Shown in pieces: positions 43,052 through 51,753 of a DNA stretch of 64,000 bases. The notes beneath the pieces were generated by a model that ran no database searches, was not told the DNA's origin, and saw only the letters and a program-made list of their open reading frames with translations. Both the position numbers and the translations under genes were made by a program. The stretch is from Microbacteriaceae bacterium MWH-Ta3 (GTDB lineage Bacteria; Actinomycetota; Actinomycetes; Actinomycetales; Microbacteriaceae): positions 620,001 to 684,000 of the forward strand of contig QBKD01000001.1 of the NCBI GenBank assembly GCA_003053925.1, given 5' to 3'. Each line of letters starts with the position of its first letter. The first letter of the stretch is position 1.

Positions 43052-44502
43052 ATCGTGAACTTCGCCGTGTGTCGTGGGGAATCTTCGCCCTGTTCTTGTC
43101 GCTCTTTGTGTCGTCGACCGTAATCCAGGTGTTCCAGGTGGACAACCTGCGCGTCGACGAACGCAATTCACGCACGCTGCTGGACAGTTATTCCACCGAA
43201 CGTGGCGCAATCGTTGCAAGCAACACCATCATCGCGGAATCCATCCCCGTCGACGACCAGTTCCGATACCAGCGCACCTATTACGACGGACCCATGTATT
43301 CGGCCGTCACGGGCTATTTCACCATCAGCCAGGGAATTAGTGGCATCGAGTCCGCCATGAACGACGAGCTCAGCGGACAGTCCAACCAGCAATTCTTTGA
43401 CCAAGTTTTGGCCTTGGTGTCGGGACGCGATCCTCGCGGAGCCACTGTGCAACTGACTTTGGACCCCGAGATTCAAAAGGCTGCCTGGAACGCCTTGGGC
43501 GATAACGCGGGTTCCGTCGTCGCACTCGATCCCACGACGGGGCGAATCCTTGCGATGGTGTCCAAGCCTGCCTATGACCCCAATGAGCTTGCCGCGCACG
43601 ACACCGAAACGGTGATTGGCCGTTACCAGCAGTTGCTCGTTGACGAAAGCGCGCCCCTGGTCAACCGCGCAATCTCTGGTGGCCTGTATCACCCCGGTTC
43701 CGTGTTCAAGTTGATTGTGACGGCTGCGGCATTGGATTCCGGTCTCATTCGTGACACCACTACCGTGCCGAACCCGGCTTCCCTGAAATTGCCCGGCAGC
43801 ACTTCGGTGATCAAAAATTCCGGCGGCGGACGCTGTGGATCGGGTGATACCGTCACTCTCGAGACCGCGCTGCGGTTATCGTGCAATATTCCGTTCGCCG
43901 AGATCGGTACGCGCATCGGTTCGACGGTCATTAATTCTTATGCCGAGGAATTTGGCTTCGGCGCCAGCCTCGAAATTCCGATGGCGGTCACCCCGTCGAC
44001 ATATCCTGCCAATATGGATGCGGCCCAAATCATGCTGTCGTCCTTCGGGCAATACGACGTGCGCGTGAGCCCGCTGCAAATGGCGATGGTATCGGCGGCC
44101 ATTGCCAATGGTGGCGTGTTGATGGCCCCCACCGTGGTGGACTCGGTTCTGGCACCCGATCTGTCGATTCTGAAGTCATTCCAGGCCCAGGAATACAGCC
44201 AGCCCATCTCGAAGCAGACGGCCAGCCTGATGACCACGATGATGATCGGAAATGTGTCAAACGGCGTGGCCAGCAATGCGCGAATCAGTGGCGTGAAAGT
44301 GGCGGGCAAGACGGGCACGGCCGAGAACGGCGAAGGCGAACCGTACACACTGTGGTTCACGGGGTTTGCTCCGGCCGATAACCCCCGTGTAGCGGTGGCG
44401 GTCGTCATTGAGAACGGCGGCGGATTCGGCCAATCGGCGAATGGAAACAGGGTTGCGGCGCCTATCGCTCGCACGGTAATCGAGGCGGTGTTGGCACAAT
44501 GA
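43048..44502 (+). CDS. pbpA: Penicillin-binding protein PbpA (class B transpeptidase)
   Basis: A 484-residue protein with an N-terminal membrane helix (GIFALFLSLFVSSTVIQVFQV) and a transpeptidase domain: GSVFK (nucleophile Ser in SxxK), SCN (SxN motif in ALRLSCNIPFAE) and KTGTAE (KTG). It crosslinks peptidoglycan outside the membrane, paired with RodA. Family length is normal. It overlaps pknA by 4 bp. Confidence 0.95.
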   Translation: MNRELRRVSWGIFALFLSLFVSSTVIQVFQVDNLRVDERNSRTLLDSYSTERGAIVASNTIIAESIPVDDQFRYQRTYYDGPMYSAVTGYFTISQGISGIESAMNDELSGQSNQQFFDQVLALVSGRDPRGATVQLTLDPEIQKAAWNALGDNAGSVVALDPTTGRILAMVSKPAYDPNELAAHDTETVIGRYQQLLVDESAPLVNRAISGGLYHPGSVFKLIVTAAALDSGLIRDTTTVPNPASLKLPGSTSVIKNSGGGRCGSGDTVTLETALRLSCNIPFAEIGTRIGSTVINSYAEEFGFGASLEIPMAVTPSTYPANMDAAQIMLSSFGQYDVRVSPLQMAMVSAAIANGGVLMAPTVVDSVLAPDLSILKSFQAQEYSQPISKQTASLMTTMMIGNVSNGVASNARISGVKVAGKTGTAENGEGEPYTLWFTGFAPADNPRVAVAVVIENGGGFGQSANGNRVAAPIARTVIEAVLAQ

Positions 44503-46115
44503 GGCCCGAGGTTGGACAGGTTTTCGGCGGACGTTACCAACTGAAGTCCCGTTTGGCTATTGGCGGAATGGGCGAGGTCTGGCAGGCGCTCGATAAGGTC
44601 ATCGAACGCCAGGTTGCCATCAAGATTTTGAAGGAAGAGTATCTCGGCGACCGAGGGTTCCGTGAGCGCTTCCGCGCCGAAGCTCGGCATGCCGCCCTGG
44701 TCAATCACGAGGGCATCGCCGGTGTCTATGACTATGGCGAGGAAGATGGCAGCGCCTACTTGGTCATGGAATTGGTTCCCGGCGAGGCGCTCTCGACGAT
44801 CCTGGAACGAGAACGCATTTTGTCGCCCGAGCGCGTGTTGGATATTGTCGCGCAAACCGCATCGGCACTACACGCAGCACACGAGGCGGGTCTGGTTCAC
44901 CGTGACATTAAGCCCGGAAATCTGCTGATCACCCCCGACGGTCGCGTGAAGATTACCGATTTCGGTATTGCGCGTATTGCTGACCAGGTACCGCTGACGG
45001 CGACCGGTCAGGTCATGGGTACGGTTCAGTATCTGTCGCCCGAGCAGGCGTCCGGCAAAACAGCCACCGCACTGACCGACATCTATTCCCTGGGAATTGT
45101 GGCGTACGAGGCGCTGGCCGGACGGCGTCCGTTCACAGGAGAATCGCAGGTGGCCATCGCCATGGCGCACATCAAGAATCAGCCGCCCGCTCTACCCGAA
45201 AACATTCCGCTCGCGGTGCGCAACCTGATCTTCGCGTGTATTGCAAAGAAGGCCGACAAGCGCCCGGCAACCGCCCAGCACCTTGCTCGCGCGGCGATTG
45301 CCATCAAGCGCGGACATCTGGGCGAAGCCCTCGCGTTGGTTCCCGCGGTGCACGATGCGGAATCGGATGACTTCGACGAGGACACGTCGACACGCGTTTT
45401 GCCGGCGCCCATTGCTCTGGACGACGATCGCCCCAGCGACAAGGAACGCAAGATGTGGCCGCTGGTCACACTAACGAGCGTGCTGGGCGCATTGTTGGTG
45501 GCCGCGATCATTGCCATCATCGTGTTTGCGAATCAGGCAACGCCCGAACCCACCCCGTCGGGCAGCGTAACACCAAGCCCCTCGGTTACGCCCACGGAAA
45601 CTCCGACGGACTCCACTGTGGTTGTCACCGAATCAGATTTCTTGGGAAAGACACAACAGCAGGTCGCAGAAATTTTAGATTCGATGGGACTGCGCCTCGA
45701 TGCCGTTGTGGGAACGGTTCCGCCCTCGTCAGACCTGGTCGGTACCGCGTATCGCGTAAACCCCACAGGAAATATCGCCACGGGAACCCTCGTTGCGGTG
45801 TACTTCTATGGCGAAATCCCCACACCCGCCATGCCCGCGGGACTCACCGTGTCCTCAGGCCCCTATGCGCCGGGTGCGACCGTCACGATTTCGTGGCCCA
45901 CCTACACGTTGTGCCCCTCGGGGTACGCGGTTGCGGCCTACGACTTCACGGTTAATGGAGGCACGTTCCCTCGAATTTCCAGCTTCGGTCCCCGAGTGTC
46001 CAGCGCTGAAATCGTTCTGGGCGAGGATTCGACCGAAATGCGGGTGTCTTACAGCGTGATGTGTGGAACCTTGCGATCCGCCCAGTCCGACGAACTCGTC
46101 GTCCCCATCGGTTAA
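44499..46115 (+). CDS. pknA: Ser/Thr protein kinase PknA with a PASTA-like repeat and extra C-terminal domain
   Basis: A 538-residue membrane kinase. Kinase motifs: GGMGEVWQA, VAIKIL (Lys42), HRDIKPGN (Asp136) and DFG (154-156). One membrane helix lies about 320-343. Outside are a Thr/Pro linker, one PASTA-like repeat (TESDFLGKTQQQVAEILDSMGLRL) and about 95 further residues with two Cys (TLCPSGYAV, VMCGTL) and an Ig/FnIII-like strand pattern. Mycobacterial PknA has no PASTA repeats, so the sensor end here differs. Regulates growth with PknB and PstP. Confidence 0.92.
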   Translation: MRPEVGQVFGGRYQLKSRLAIGGMGEVWQALDKVIERQVAIKILKEEYLGDRGFRERFRAEARHAALVNHEGIAGVYDYGEEDGSAYLVMELVPGEALSTILERERILSPERVLDIVAQTASALHAAHEAGLVHRDIKPGNLLITPDGRVKITDFGIARIADQVPLTATGQVMGTVQYLSPEQASGKTATALTDIYSLGIVAYEALAGRRPFTGESQVAIAMAHIKNQPPALPENIPLAVRNLIFACIAKKADKRPATAQHLARAAIAIKRGHLGEALALVPAVHDAESDDFDEDTSTRVLPAPIALDDDRPSDKERKMWPLVTLTSVLGALLVAAIIAIIVFANQATPEPTPSGSVTPSPSVTPTETPTDSTVVVTESDFLGKTQQQVAEILDSMGLRLDAVVGTVPPSSDLVGTAYRVNPTGNIATGTLVAVYFYGEIPTPAMPAGLTVSSGPYAPGATVTISWPTYTLCPSGYAVAAYDFTVNGGTFPRISSFGPRVSSAEIVLGEDSTEMRVSYSVMCGTLRSAQSDELVVPIG

Positions 46116-46133
46116 GTCACAGCAGGAGGTGCC

Positions 46134-47939
46134 ATGATGATGAATGAAACGTTCATTAATGGCGCCTACCTGCTTGCCAGCCGTTACCGTCCCGAACGAC
46201 TGATTGGCCGAGGCGGTATGGCCAACGTCTATCTGGGGACCGACACGCGCCTGCAACGCACCGTGGCCATCAAGATTTTGCGTCCCGAGGTCGCAATTGA
46301 TCCCGATGCCCGCTACCGTTTCCAAAAAGAAGCTCACGCCGTCAGCCTTATGGGGCATCCGTCAATTGTGCGCGTGTACGACGCGGGCGAGGAAAATATC
46401 CCCGCACTGTCGACCGAAACACCGATTCCGTTCATCATCATGGAATACATCAACGGCAAGATTCTGCGCCAGTTGATGGATGCGGGACCGTTCGATCCCA
46501 AGGTCGCGGTGCATGTGGCGCTGGGTATCTTGGACGCCCTGGATGAATCGCACCGAGCGGGAATTATTCATCGGGATATCAAGCCCGGAAATGTCATGAT
46601 CACCCAGAGCGGGCTCGTGAAAGTATGTGACTTCGGAATCGCTCATGCGATCGAGGACTCCTCCGGCGATGCCACCACGATTTTGGGCACCGCGCAATAC
46701 TTCTCGCCAGAACAGGCCAAGGGCGAGGCCATCGACGGCCGCAGCGACCTCTATTCCACCGCAGTCGTGTTGTACGAAATGCTGACCGCAACACCCCCGT
46801 TCGTCGGCGAATCGTCCGTGTCGGTTGCCTTCCAGCATGTAACCCAGCCCGCGCCTCGGCTCCTTGCCAGCCGTCCCGAGTTATCACACGAACTCGATGC
46901 CATCATCGAACGTGGCTTGGCCAAGGACCGTTCGGAACGCTTCGCAACTGCGCGCGAGTTCGCGCACGCCTTGCGCACAATTCCCCGATTGCGGCGGCCC
47001 GAGGGTGATATCCCCTCTGCGGCAACGGCGTCCGGCGCTGTTCCGCCGGTCGAACATCGTGCGAACGGTCCCGTCCCGAAGCCCACACCCCGCGCCAAGG
47101 TTCGGCGCGTAAAATCCTCACTACAGGCCGCGCCCGTCACGGCCTCCGCAACACCCCCCATAACAAAGGACTCCGACGTGTCACAACTTCGACCGCTGCT
47201 TTCTTCGGACACTCCCCCCTCGGGAAAGTCCGTCAAACTCGGACTCATTATCGCGGGTGGTTTGCTGGTGGTCTCGACACTCGTCGCGGGCATGTTGGTG
47301 TGGGTCATGACATTGCCGGCTCAGAACGTGGTCGAATCAACGGCCATCGAAGTACCGAACCTCACCAACGCCGCGGTTGATGCTGGCTCGGCCCAACTGA
47401 TTGAACTGGGGCTGAAGGTCACCGTCGTGTCCGAGACCAGTGACACTGTCGAAGCGGGCGCCATCATTCGCACTATCCCCGAAGCGGGAATTCAGGTTGG
47501 CGAGGGCGAAATCATTACGGTCATCGAATCCGTTGGCCCCAAGACCGAAGTAGTTCCCGATTTGGGATTGTTGAACCTCGACGACGCCAAGGCGGCCATC
47601 GAGGCCGCGGGATTCACAGTGGGTTCGGTGACTACCACCTATTCGGCAACGGTTGCAAAGAACAGCATTATTTCGAGCGACCCGAAGACGGGTTCCAGCA
47701 TCGAAGCCAATTCGGTGATTAACCTCGTGGTCTCGAATGGGCTGGTGAAGGTTCCCGACGTGGTGGGCAAGACGTTGGCCGAGGCCAACCGGCTGTTGTC
47801 GGATGCCACCGTTCAGCTGACAGTGAATGTGACGACCGATATGACCTGCTCGGGCCAGGTTGTGAAGTCTCAGTCACTGGCGGCGGGTGAACACCCGCAG
47901 CATTCCACGATTACCATCGTGTACTGCGCAAAGTCCTAA
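46134..47939 (+). CDS. pknB: Ser/Thr protein kinase PknB with three PASTA repeats
   Basis: A 601-residue kinase. GRGGMANVYLG, VAIKIL (Lys47), HRDIKPGN (Asp148) and DFG with the following IAHAIEDSSGDATTILGTAQYFSPEQAKGEA are intact. One membrane helix lies near 368-392. Three PASTA repeats follow (starting about 410, 480 and 545); the last has two Cys and ends the protein. PASTA repeats sense muropeptides or lipid II. AGGAGGTG precedes the ATG. The stop overlaps the trpG 3' end by 4 bp (convergent). Confidence 0.95.
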   Translation: MMMNETFINGAYLLASRYRPERLIGRGGMANVYLGTDTRLQRTVAIKILRPEVAIDPDARYRFQKEAHAVSLMGHPSIVRVYDAGEENIPALSTETPIPFIIMEYINGKILRQLMDAGPFDPKVAVHVALGILDALDESHRAGIIHRDIKPGNVMITQSGLVKVCDFGIAHAIEDSSGDATTILGTAQYFSPEQAKGEAIDGRSDLYSTAVVLYEMLTATPPFVGESSVSVAFQHVTQPAPRLLASRPELSHELDAIIERGLAKDRSERFATAREFAHALRTIPRLRRPEGDIPSAATASGAVPPVEHRANGPVPKPTPRAKVRRVKSSLQAAPVTASATPPITKDSDVSQLRPLLSSDTPPSGKSVKLGLIIAGGLLVVSTLVAGMLVWVMTLPAQNVVESTAIEVPNLTNAAVDAGSAQLIELGLKVTVVSETSDTVEAGAIIRTIPEAGIQVGEGEIITVIESVGPKTEVVPDLGLLNLDDAKAAIEAAGFTVGSVTTTYSATVAKNSIISSDPKTGSSIEANSVINLVVSNGLVKVPDVVGKTLAEANRLLSDATVQLTVNVTTDMTCSGQVVKSQSLAAGEHPQHSTITIVYCAKS

Positions 47940-48580
47940 GACGACGCAGCCGATACCAGCGGGCTTAGTGTGCGTGCAATATCGCTGACGCCTGTCATTC
48001 CGACTAATTCCAACCAGTTGCCGATCATCGTGTAACCGCCCTCGGTCAGGACCGATTCCGGGTGAAACTGAACACCCCACACGGGTTCGGTCACGTGTTC
48101 GACGGCCATAATCACGCCACCCTCGGTACGCGCCGTGACGCGAAGTTCATCAGGAATCGTTCCATCGACAATGGCCAGCGAGTGGTAGCGCGTTGCGCGG
48201 AAAGGGCTGGGGACACCGTCAAACAAGGGCGAACCCACGTGAATCACGTCGCTCGTCTTGCCGTGCATCAATTCTTCGGCATGAGTCACGATGCCCCCCA
48301 TTGCTTCAGCAATGGACTGGTGTCCAAGACACACACCAAACAACGGAATCGAGTTCGCCAGCGCGTGACGAATCACGGGAATCGATACACCGGCATCAGC
48401 GGGACAACCCGGACCGGGCGAAATCAAGACGCCATCGAATTCCGCAACCCGCGCAGGAATGTCCTCGACGGCGAACGAGTCGTTACGAACAACCTCGATC
48501 TCGGCGCCAAGCTGGCGCAAGTATCCCGCCAGTGTGTAGACAAAACTGTCGTAGTTGTCGATGACAAGAATGCGAGTCAT
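47936..48580 (-). CDS. trpG: Glutamine amidotransferase, anthranilate/aminodeoxychorismate synthase component II
   Basis: A 214-residue class I amidotransferase: ILVIDNYDSFVYTLAGYL, GPGCPADAG, the nucleophile Cys in FGVCLGHQSIAEAMGG and His/Glu in GVQFHPESVLTEGG. It supplies ammonia to chorismate for tryptophan or folate synthesis. The same gene lies next to pknB in mycobacteria (annotated trpG or pabA). No component I gene is nearby, so which pathway it serves is open. Its ATG overlaps the stop of the small gene upstream. Confidence 0.93.
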   Translation of the reverse strand: MTRILVIDNYDSFVYTLAGYLRQLGAEIEVVRNDSFAVEDIPARVAEFDGVLISPGPGCPADAGVSIPVIRHALANSIPLFGVCLGHQSIAEAMGGIVTHAEELMHGKTSDVIHVGSPLFDGVPSPFRATRYHSLAIVDGTIPDELRVTARTEGGVIMAVEHVTEPVWGVQFHPESVLTEGGYTMIGNWLELVGMTGVSDIARTLSPLVSAASS

Positions 48581-48735
48581 TCGGCGACCGTCACATCGGT
48601 GTTAATGAATGTGGTCAAGACCCACGGGAACACCCATTCGACAAGCGCGCCTACAACCAGAATCACAAGGACAACCGCTTCCAGAATTCGCACCCAGAGG
48701 GGGCCAGGCAAGATACGCCACAACGCTCGATACAT
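48577..48735 (-). CDS. 52-residue single-pass membrane protein between srtE and trpG
   Basis: A short frame: ATG 48735 with GGAG 9 nt before it, stop TGA overlapping the trpG start (ATGA). The product begins MYRALWRILPGPLWVRIL, has a membrane helix (about residues 19-40, EAVVLVILVVGALVEWVF) and ends in DVTVAE. Similar small proteins occur at this place in other actinobacteria as far as I recall. The tight coupling on both sides and the good ribosome site support expression. Function unknown. Confidence 0.8.
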   Translation of the reverse strand: MYRALWRILPGPLWVRILEAVVLVILVVGALVEWVFPWVLTTFINTDVTVAE

Positions 48736-48737
48736 TG

Positions 48738-49556
48738 CTATTTCTCCGCTCGAAGTGTCTGGATTTCGGTGGGTACGCCCAGCGCACGGGGGAAGAACGA
48801 TTCGAACACCGAATACGCAATGATGCGCTCGGCGGCCGAGAATTCTGGGTGGCAGCTGGTCATGGTCAACAGACGATCGCGGGCCTCGATGGTTTCACGT
48901 GGCACAGGTCGCAACACATTGACGTCTTTGGGCCACACATATTCGGTGTTCCGATAGCGGTAGATGTACCAGCCCGCTTCCGTCTCAATATAAATTCGGT
49001 CACCCACGCGCAGCTTCTCGATCTCGGCGAACGGTGCCCCATAGGTGGTGCGGTGAGCGGCAACCGCAAAGTTGCCGACCTCGCCCAACAGATTGGACTG
49101 CTCGTAGTGGCCGATTCCTGTGCTCGCACTGTTAAGGACGGTCTTCGGGTCGATGCCTTCGGCAATGACGCGGTCAAAGTCCACGCCGAACCGGGGCACA
49201 ATCATGGTTGCGAATCCCTGCTTTTCCTCGACGCGAGGTTCGACAGGAATTGTGACTTTTTCGATAGCGCCGTCCGAGTTGCCAGTGGCACGATCGAATT
49301 CGGGAACAATGATTCCCGCTGCGGCCCATTGTTCGCTCAACTCTTCAGACGACTGATTTTGTTGCGCTCCCGCCACGATGTCATTCAGCCACACGTGCCA
49401 TCCCAGGAACAGCAAGATTAGGAGGCCGACCGTGATTCCGGTGTCCTGCACCACATCAAGAATTCGGTTGATGCGGCGGCGGGACGCGCGGCGATTGAGA
49501 TCCTCGAGGTCTGCGGCGTCATAGCTGCGCTGACCGAGTTCATCATCGATTCGCAT
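48738..49556 (-). CDS. srtE: Class E sortase
   Basis: A 272-residue membrane enzyme. A cytoplasmic N-terminus precedes a membrane helix (about 39-56) and a linker. The sortase domain has NFAVAAHRTTYGAPFAEIEKLRVGDRI (catalytic His), LTMTSCHPEFSAAERIIAYSVF (Cys235 nucleophile, Arg244). The TSCHP motif and location next to trpG, crgA and pknB mark class E. In Streptomyces coelicolor such sortases recognise LAXTG, matching the LAETG proteins at 2977 and 5327. It anchors them to peptidoglycan. Confidence 0.93.
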   Translation of the reverse strand: MRIDDELGQRSYDAADLEDLNRRASRRRINRILDVVQDTGITVGLLILLFLGWHVWLNDIVAGAQQNQSSEELSEQWAAAGIIVPEFDRATGNSDGAIEKVTIPVEPRVEEKQGFATMIVPRFGVDFDRVIAEGIDPKTVLNSASTGIGHYEQSNLLGEVGNFAVAAHRTTYGAPFAEIEKLRVGDRIYIETEAGWYIYRYRNTEYVWPKDVNVLRPVPRETIEARDRLLTMTSCHPEFSAAERIIAYSVFESFFPRALGVPTEIQTLRAEK

Positions 49557-49689
49557 GCGGTGTCCTTAGTAAAGAAGGGGTTCTGCAGCACCGCGAGTTT
49601 CGCGGCACGTGTCCCGCTAATTTTACGAGGGAATTCTATGAATGAGGTTCGCGAATACCGTTCGGATAGAAATGACAGGGGTGCCGCGC

Positions 49690-49695
49690 TACACT
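49690..49695 (+). promoter_or_regulatory. -10 hexamer TACACT for crgA, leaderless
   Basis: TACACT is 7 nt before ATG 49703; no ribosome site is seen. Confidence 0.55.
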
Positions 49696-49702
49696 ATCCC
49701 CT

Positions 49703-49936
49703 ATGGTTGCTCAGAAGTCCACGCCCGAATCGGGTCCCGTACACACCACAGAAGCCCCCAACGCTCCGTGGTTCAAGCCGGTCATGTTCGGCTTCATGTT
49801 GGCCGGTCTGCTCTGGATCATCACGTACTACGTCAGCCAAGCACAGTTCCCCGTTGCCGTTCTCGAGCAGTGGAACATTGCGATCGGATTCGGTCTGATG
49901 TTCACCGGCTTTCTGATGACCACGCGCTGGCGCTAA
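49703..49936 (+). CDS. crgA: Cell division protein CrgA
   Basis: A 77-residue protein with two membrane helices (about residues 23-44 and 55-72) and the family end GFGLMFTGFLMTTRWR. CrgA is a septum-associated membrane protein in actinobacteria that recruits or stabilises FtsZ-ring partners and PbpA/FtsI. N-terminal tail is short and Pro/Thr-rich. It is divergent from srtE and has a leaderless-type promoter. Confidence 0.93.
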   Translation: MVAQKSTPESGPVHTTEAPNAPWFKPVMFGFMLAGLLWIITYYVSQAQFPVAVLEQWNIAIGFGLMFTGFLMTTRWR

Positions 49937-49957
49937 TTTCGCCCCACCGTTTAGGCG

Positions 49958-50005
49958 AATTACACCGTTGTAATTATCCCCACAGTTATTAACGCCTGTG
50001 GATAA
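49958..50005. terminator. Two hairpins between convergent crgA and rhomboid genes; includes a DnaA-box-like site
   Basis: AATTACA-CCGT-TGTAATT (49958-49975) is a perfect hairpin. It abuts TTATCCCCACAG and CTGTGGATAA, which form a second imperfect one. The right arm contains TGTGGATAA (49997-50005), a perfect DnaA-box match. Placement between converging genes favours termination; DnaA binding is also possible. Confidence 0.5.
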
Positions 50006-50023
50006 CCGCGTAGCGCTCGGGAT

Positions 50024-50743
50024 CTAACGCTTCAAACCCATGAGTATCGGCGCAACAATGAGGCCGCCAATGAGGCCGCCCACGTGTGCCTGCCAGGCAA
50101 CGCCCGGAATGATGAACCCCATCACGAGGTTGATGCCCACGATCGCCAGCAACGACACGTTCGATCCGCCAAAGCCGCGATTCATGACGAACAGTGCGCC
50201 GAACAGCCCGAACACCGCGCCGGATGCACCCACGACGAGTCCGTTGGGGTTCAAGAGCATCACTCCCAGCGATCCCGCAAGTCCCGAGATAAGGAACAGC
50301 GCAAGGAAGCGACCCGGGCCCATCACGCGTTCCATCAGTGTTCCCAACACCCAAATGGAATATCCGTTGAACAGAATGTGCATTATGCCCTGGTGCATAA
50401 AGATTGCGGTGACAAGGCGCCACGGCTCGCTGTCCGTGTACGGAACGTAATACGCGAACCAGTCAATCAGCCGCCCGCCCAGGAAGAAGTCCAGAACAAA
50501 CAGCGACCCAATGGCAATCAGCAGCCCGTTGGTCACCGAGGTGCGACCACCGACGACACGACGCAAACGTGCACCCGACACAATGTTTCGGGTGGCAGGG
50601 CGCGCCTCAGCGACGCATTCCGGGCAATGGAAACCTACTGCTGCCTGGGTTTGGCAAGCAGGGCAAATGGTGCGGCCACATCGCTGGCACAACACCCAGC
50701 TCTCACGAGACGGGTGACGGTAACAGGTTGATTCGGAGCTCAC
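50024..50743 (-). CDS. Rhomboid family intramembrane serine protease with N-terminal zinc ribbon
   Basis: A 239-residue protein. The N-terminus has a B-box/zinc-ribbon-like segment (CYRHPSRESWVLCQRCGRTICPACQ, then CPEC). Six membrane helices follow. The rhomboid catalytic Ser is in VVGASGAVFGLFGALFV and the His in WQAHVGGLIGGL. It cleaves substrates within the membrane; targets are unknown. Overlaps ppiA by 4 bp, the usual neighbour in this locus. Confidence 0.93.
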   Translation of the reverse strand: MSSESTCYRHPSRESWVLCQRCGRTICPACQTQAAVGFHCPECVAEARPATRNIVSGARLRRVVGGRTSVTNGLLIAIGSLFVLDFFLGGRLIDWFAYYVPYTDSEPWRLVTAIFMHQGIMHILFNGYSIWVLGTLMERVMGPGRFLALFLISGLAGSLGVMLLNPNGLVVGASGAVFGLFGALFVMNRGFGGSNVSLLAIVGINLVMGFIIPGVAWQAHVGGLIGGLIVAPILMGLKR

Positions 50744-51273
50744 GCCACGTCGATCGAGCTGATGATGACCGGCTCGATGGGACGGTCACCAGGACCGGTG
50801 GGAACGCCTTCGATTGCCAAAACGACCTGCTTCGAGGCATCGTCTGCGACCTCACCGAAGATGGTGTGGTTGCCGTACAGCCAGGGAGTGGGAACGGTCG
50901 TGATGAAGAACTGGCTGCCGTTGGTTCCCTTGCCTGCGCGCTTGCCCGCGTTGGCCATGGCCAGCAGGAACGGGCGGTCGTAGGCCAATTCGGGGTGAAT
51001 CTCGTCGTCAAAGTTGTATCCGGGTCCACCGATTCCCTGACCCAGCGGGTCGCCACCCTGCAGCATGAAGTCCTTGATGATGCGGTGAAACACCACGCCG
51101 TCGTATAGCGGGGTGTTCATGGTCTGACCGGTGCCGGGGTGAACCCATTCCTTTGCGCCGGTCGCAAGACCAACAAAGTTGTCCACGGTAATGGGGGCGT
51201 GGTTACCGAAAAGGTTGACGACGATGTCCCCGTGGTTGGTGTGGATGGTTGCGACAGCGGTGTGAATTGACAT
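50740..51273 (-). CDS. ppiA: Cyclophilin-type peptidyl-prolyl isomerase PpiA
   Basis: A 177-residue cytoplasmic cyclophilin: VVFHRIIKDFMLQGGDPLG (catalytic Arg), LAMANAGKRAGKGTNGSQFFITTVPTPWLYGNHTIFGEV. It speeds cis-trans change at proline bonds during protein folding. No signal peptide. First gene of the ppiA-rhomboid pair. In many actinobacteria ppiA lies close to gyrA, but gyrA is not in this window. Confidence 0.96.
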   Translation of the reverse strand: MSIHTAVATIHTNHGDIVVNLFGNHAPITVDNFVGLATGAKEWVHPGTGQTMNTPLYDGVVFHRIIKDFMLQGGDPLGQGIGGPGYNFDDEIHPELAYDRPFLLAMANAGKRAGKGTNGSQFFITTVPTPWLYGNHTIFGEVADDASKQVVLAIEGVPTGPGDRPIEPVIISSIDVA

Positions 51274-51342
51274 GACTCTATTCTTTCATCCCTCTGGCGC
51301 AAATTCGTATCTGCGACATAATGAGAACAAGGAGGCAAACTC

Positions 51343-51732
51343 ATGGGACGCTCATATTCGAACGATTTTGCACATTTGACCGACGAGGCCGCCGCCGCAT
51401 GGCATCGTCAGCGGGACGTCTTGGATAACGCCAGTCGAATCTTGTCGGATGCCTCTCGCCTTGCCTCACGATACGGGCGCGATGAAATCATGCCCCGTGC
51501 ACGTGAGTCTTATGAATCGAGGGTCGCACCGCTGGTTGGCGCCGGACTCGAACTGGGCCGCACGCTTCTGAAGAAGCAGGCGCCGATCGCTCCCGTCCGC
51601 AAGGCTGGTCTGGGAACGTTCGTTCTTGCAGGCCTCGGTGTTGCCGCGATTGCTGCAGTTGCCTACGTTGCCTGGCAAACTTTGCGTACCGACGACGCCG
51701 CCTGGGTGGACGACGACTTCGACGTCGACTAA
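51343..51732 (+). CDS. Hypothetical membrane protein with acidic tail
   Basis: A 129-residue protein with a helical soluble region (residues 1-75, charged), one membrane helix (about 88-112, LGTFVLAGLGVAAIAAVAYVAWQTL) and the acidic end DDAAWVDDDFDVD. AAGGAGG precedes the ATG, so expression is likely. I do not recognise the family; small proteins with a similar tail occur near ppiA/gyrA in Microbacteriaceae as far as I recall. Confidence 0.7.
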   Translation: MGRSYSNDFAHLTDEAAAAWHRQRDVLDNASRILSDASRLASRYGRDEIMPRARESYESRVAPLVGAGLELGRTLLKKQAPIAPVRKAGLGTFVLAGLGVAAIAAVAYVAWQTLRTDDAAWVDDDFDVD

Positions 51733-51753
51733 CCGACCCGGCCCAACACCTCG

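Noticed and set aside
49958-50005. Replication origin
   Set aside because: A single DnaA-box match without dnaA, dnaN or a box cluster is not enough.
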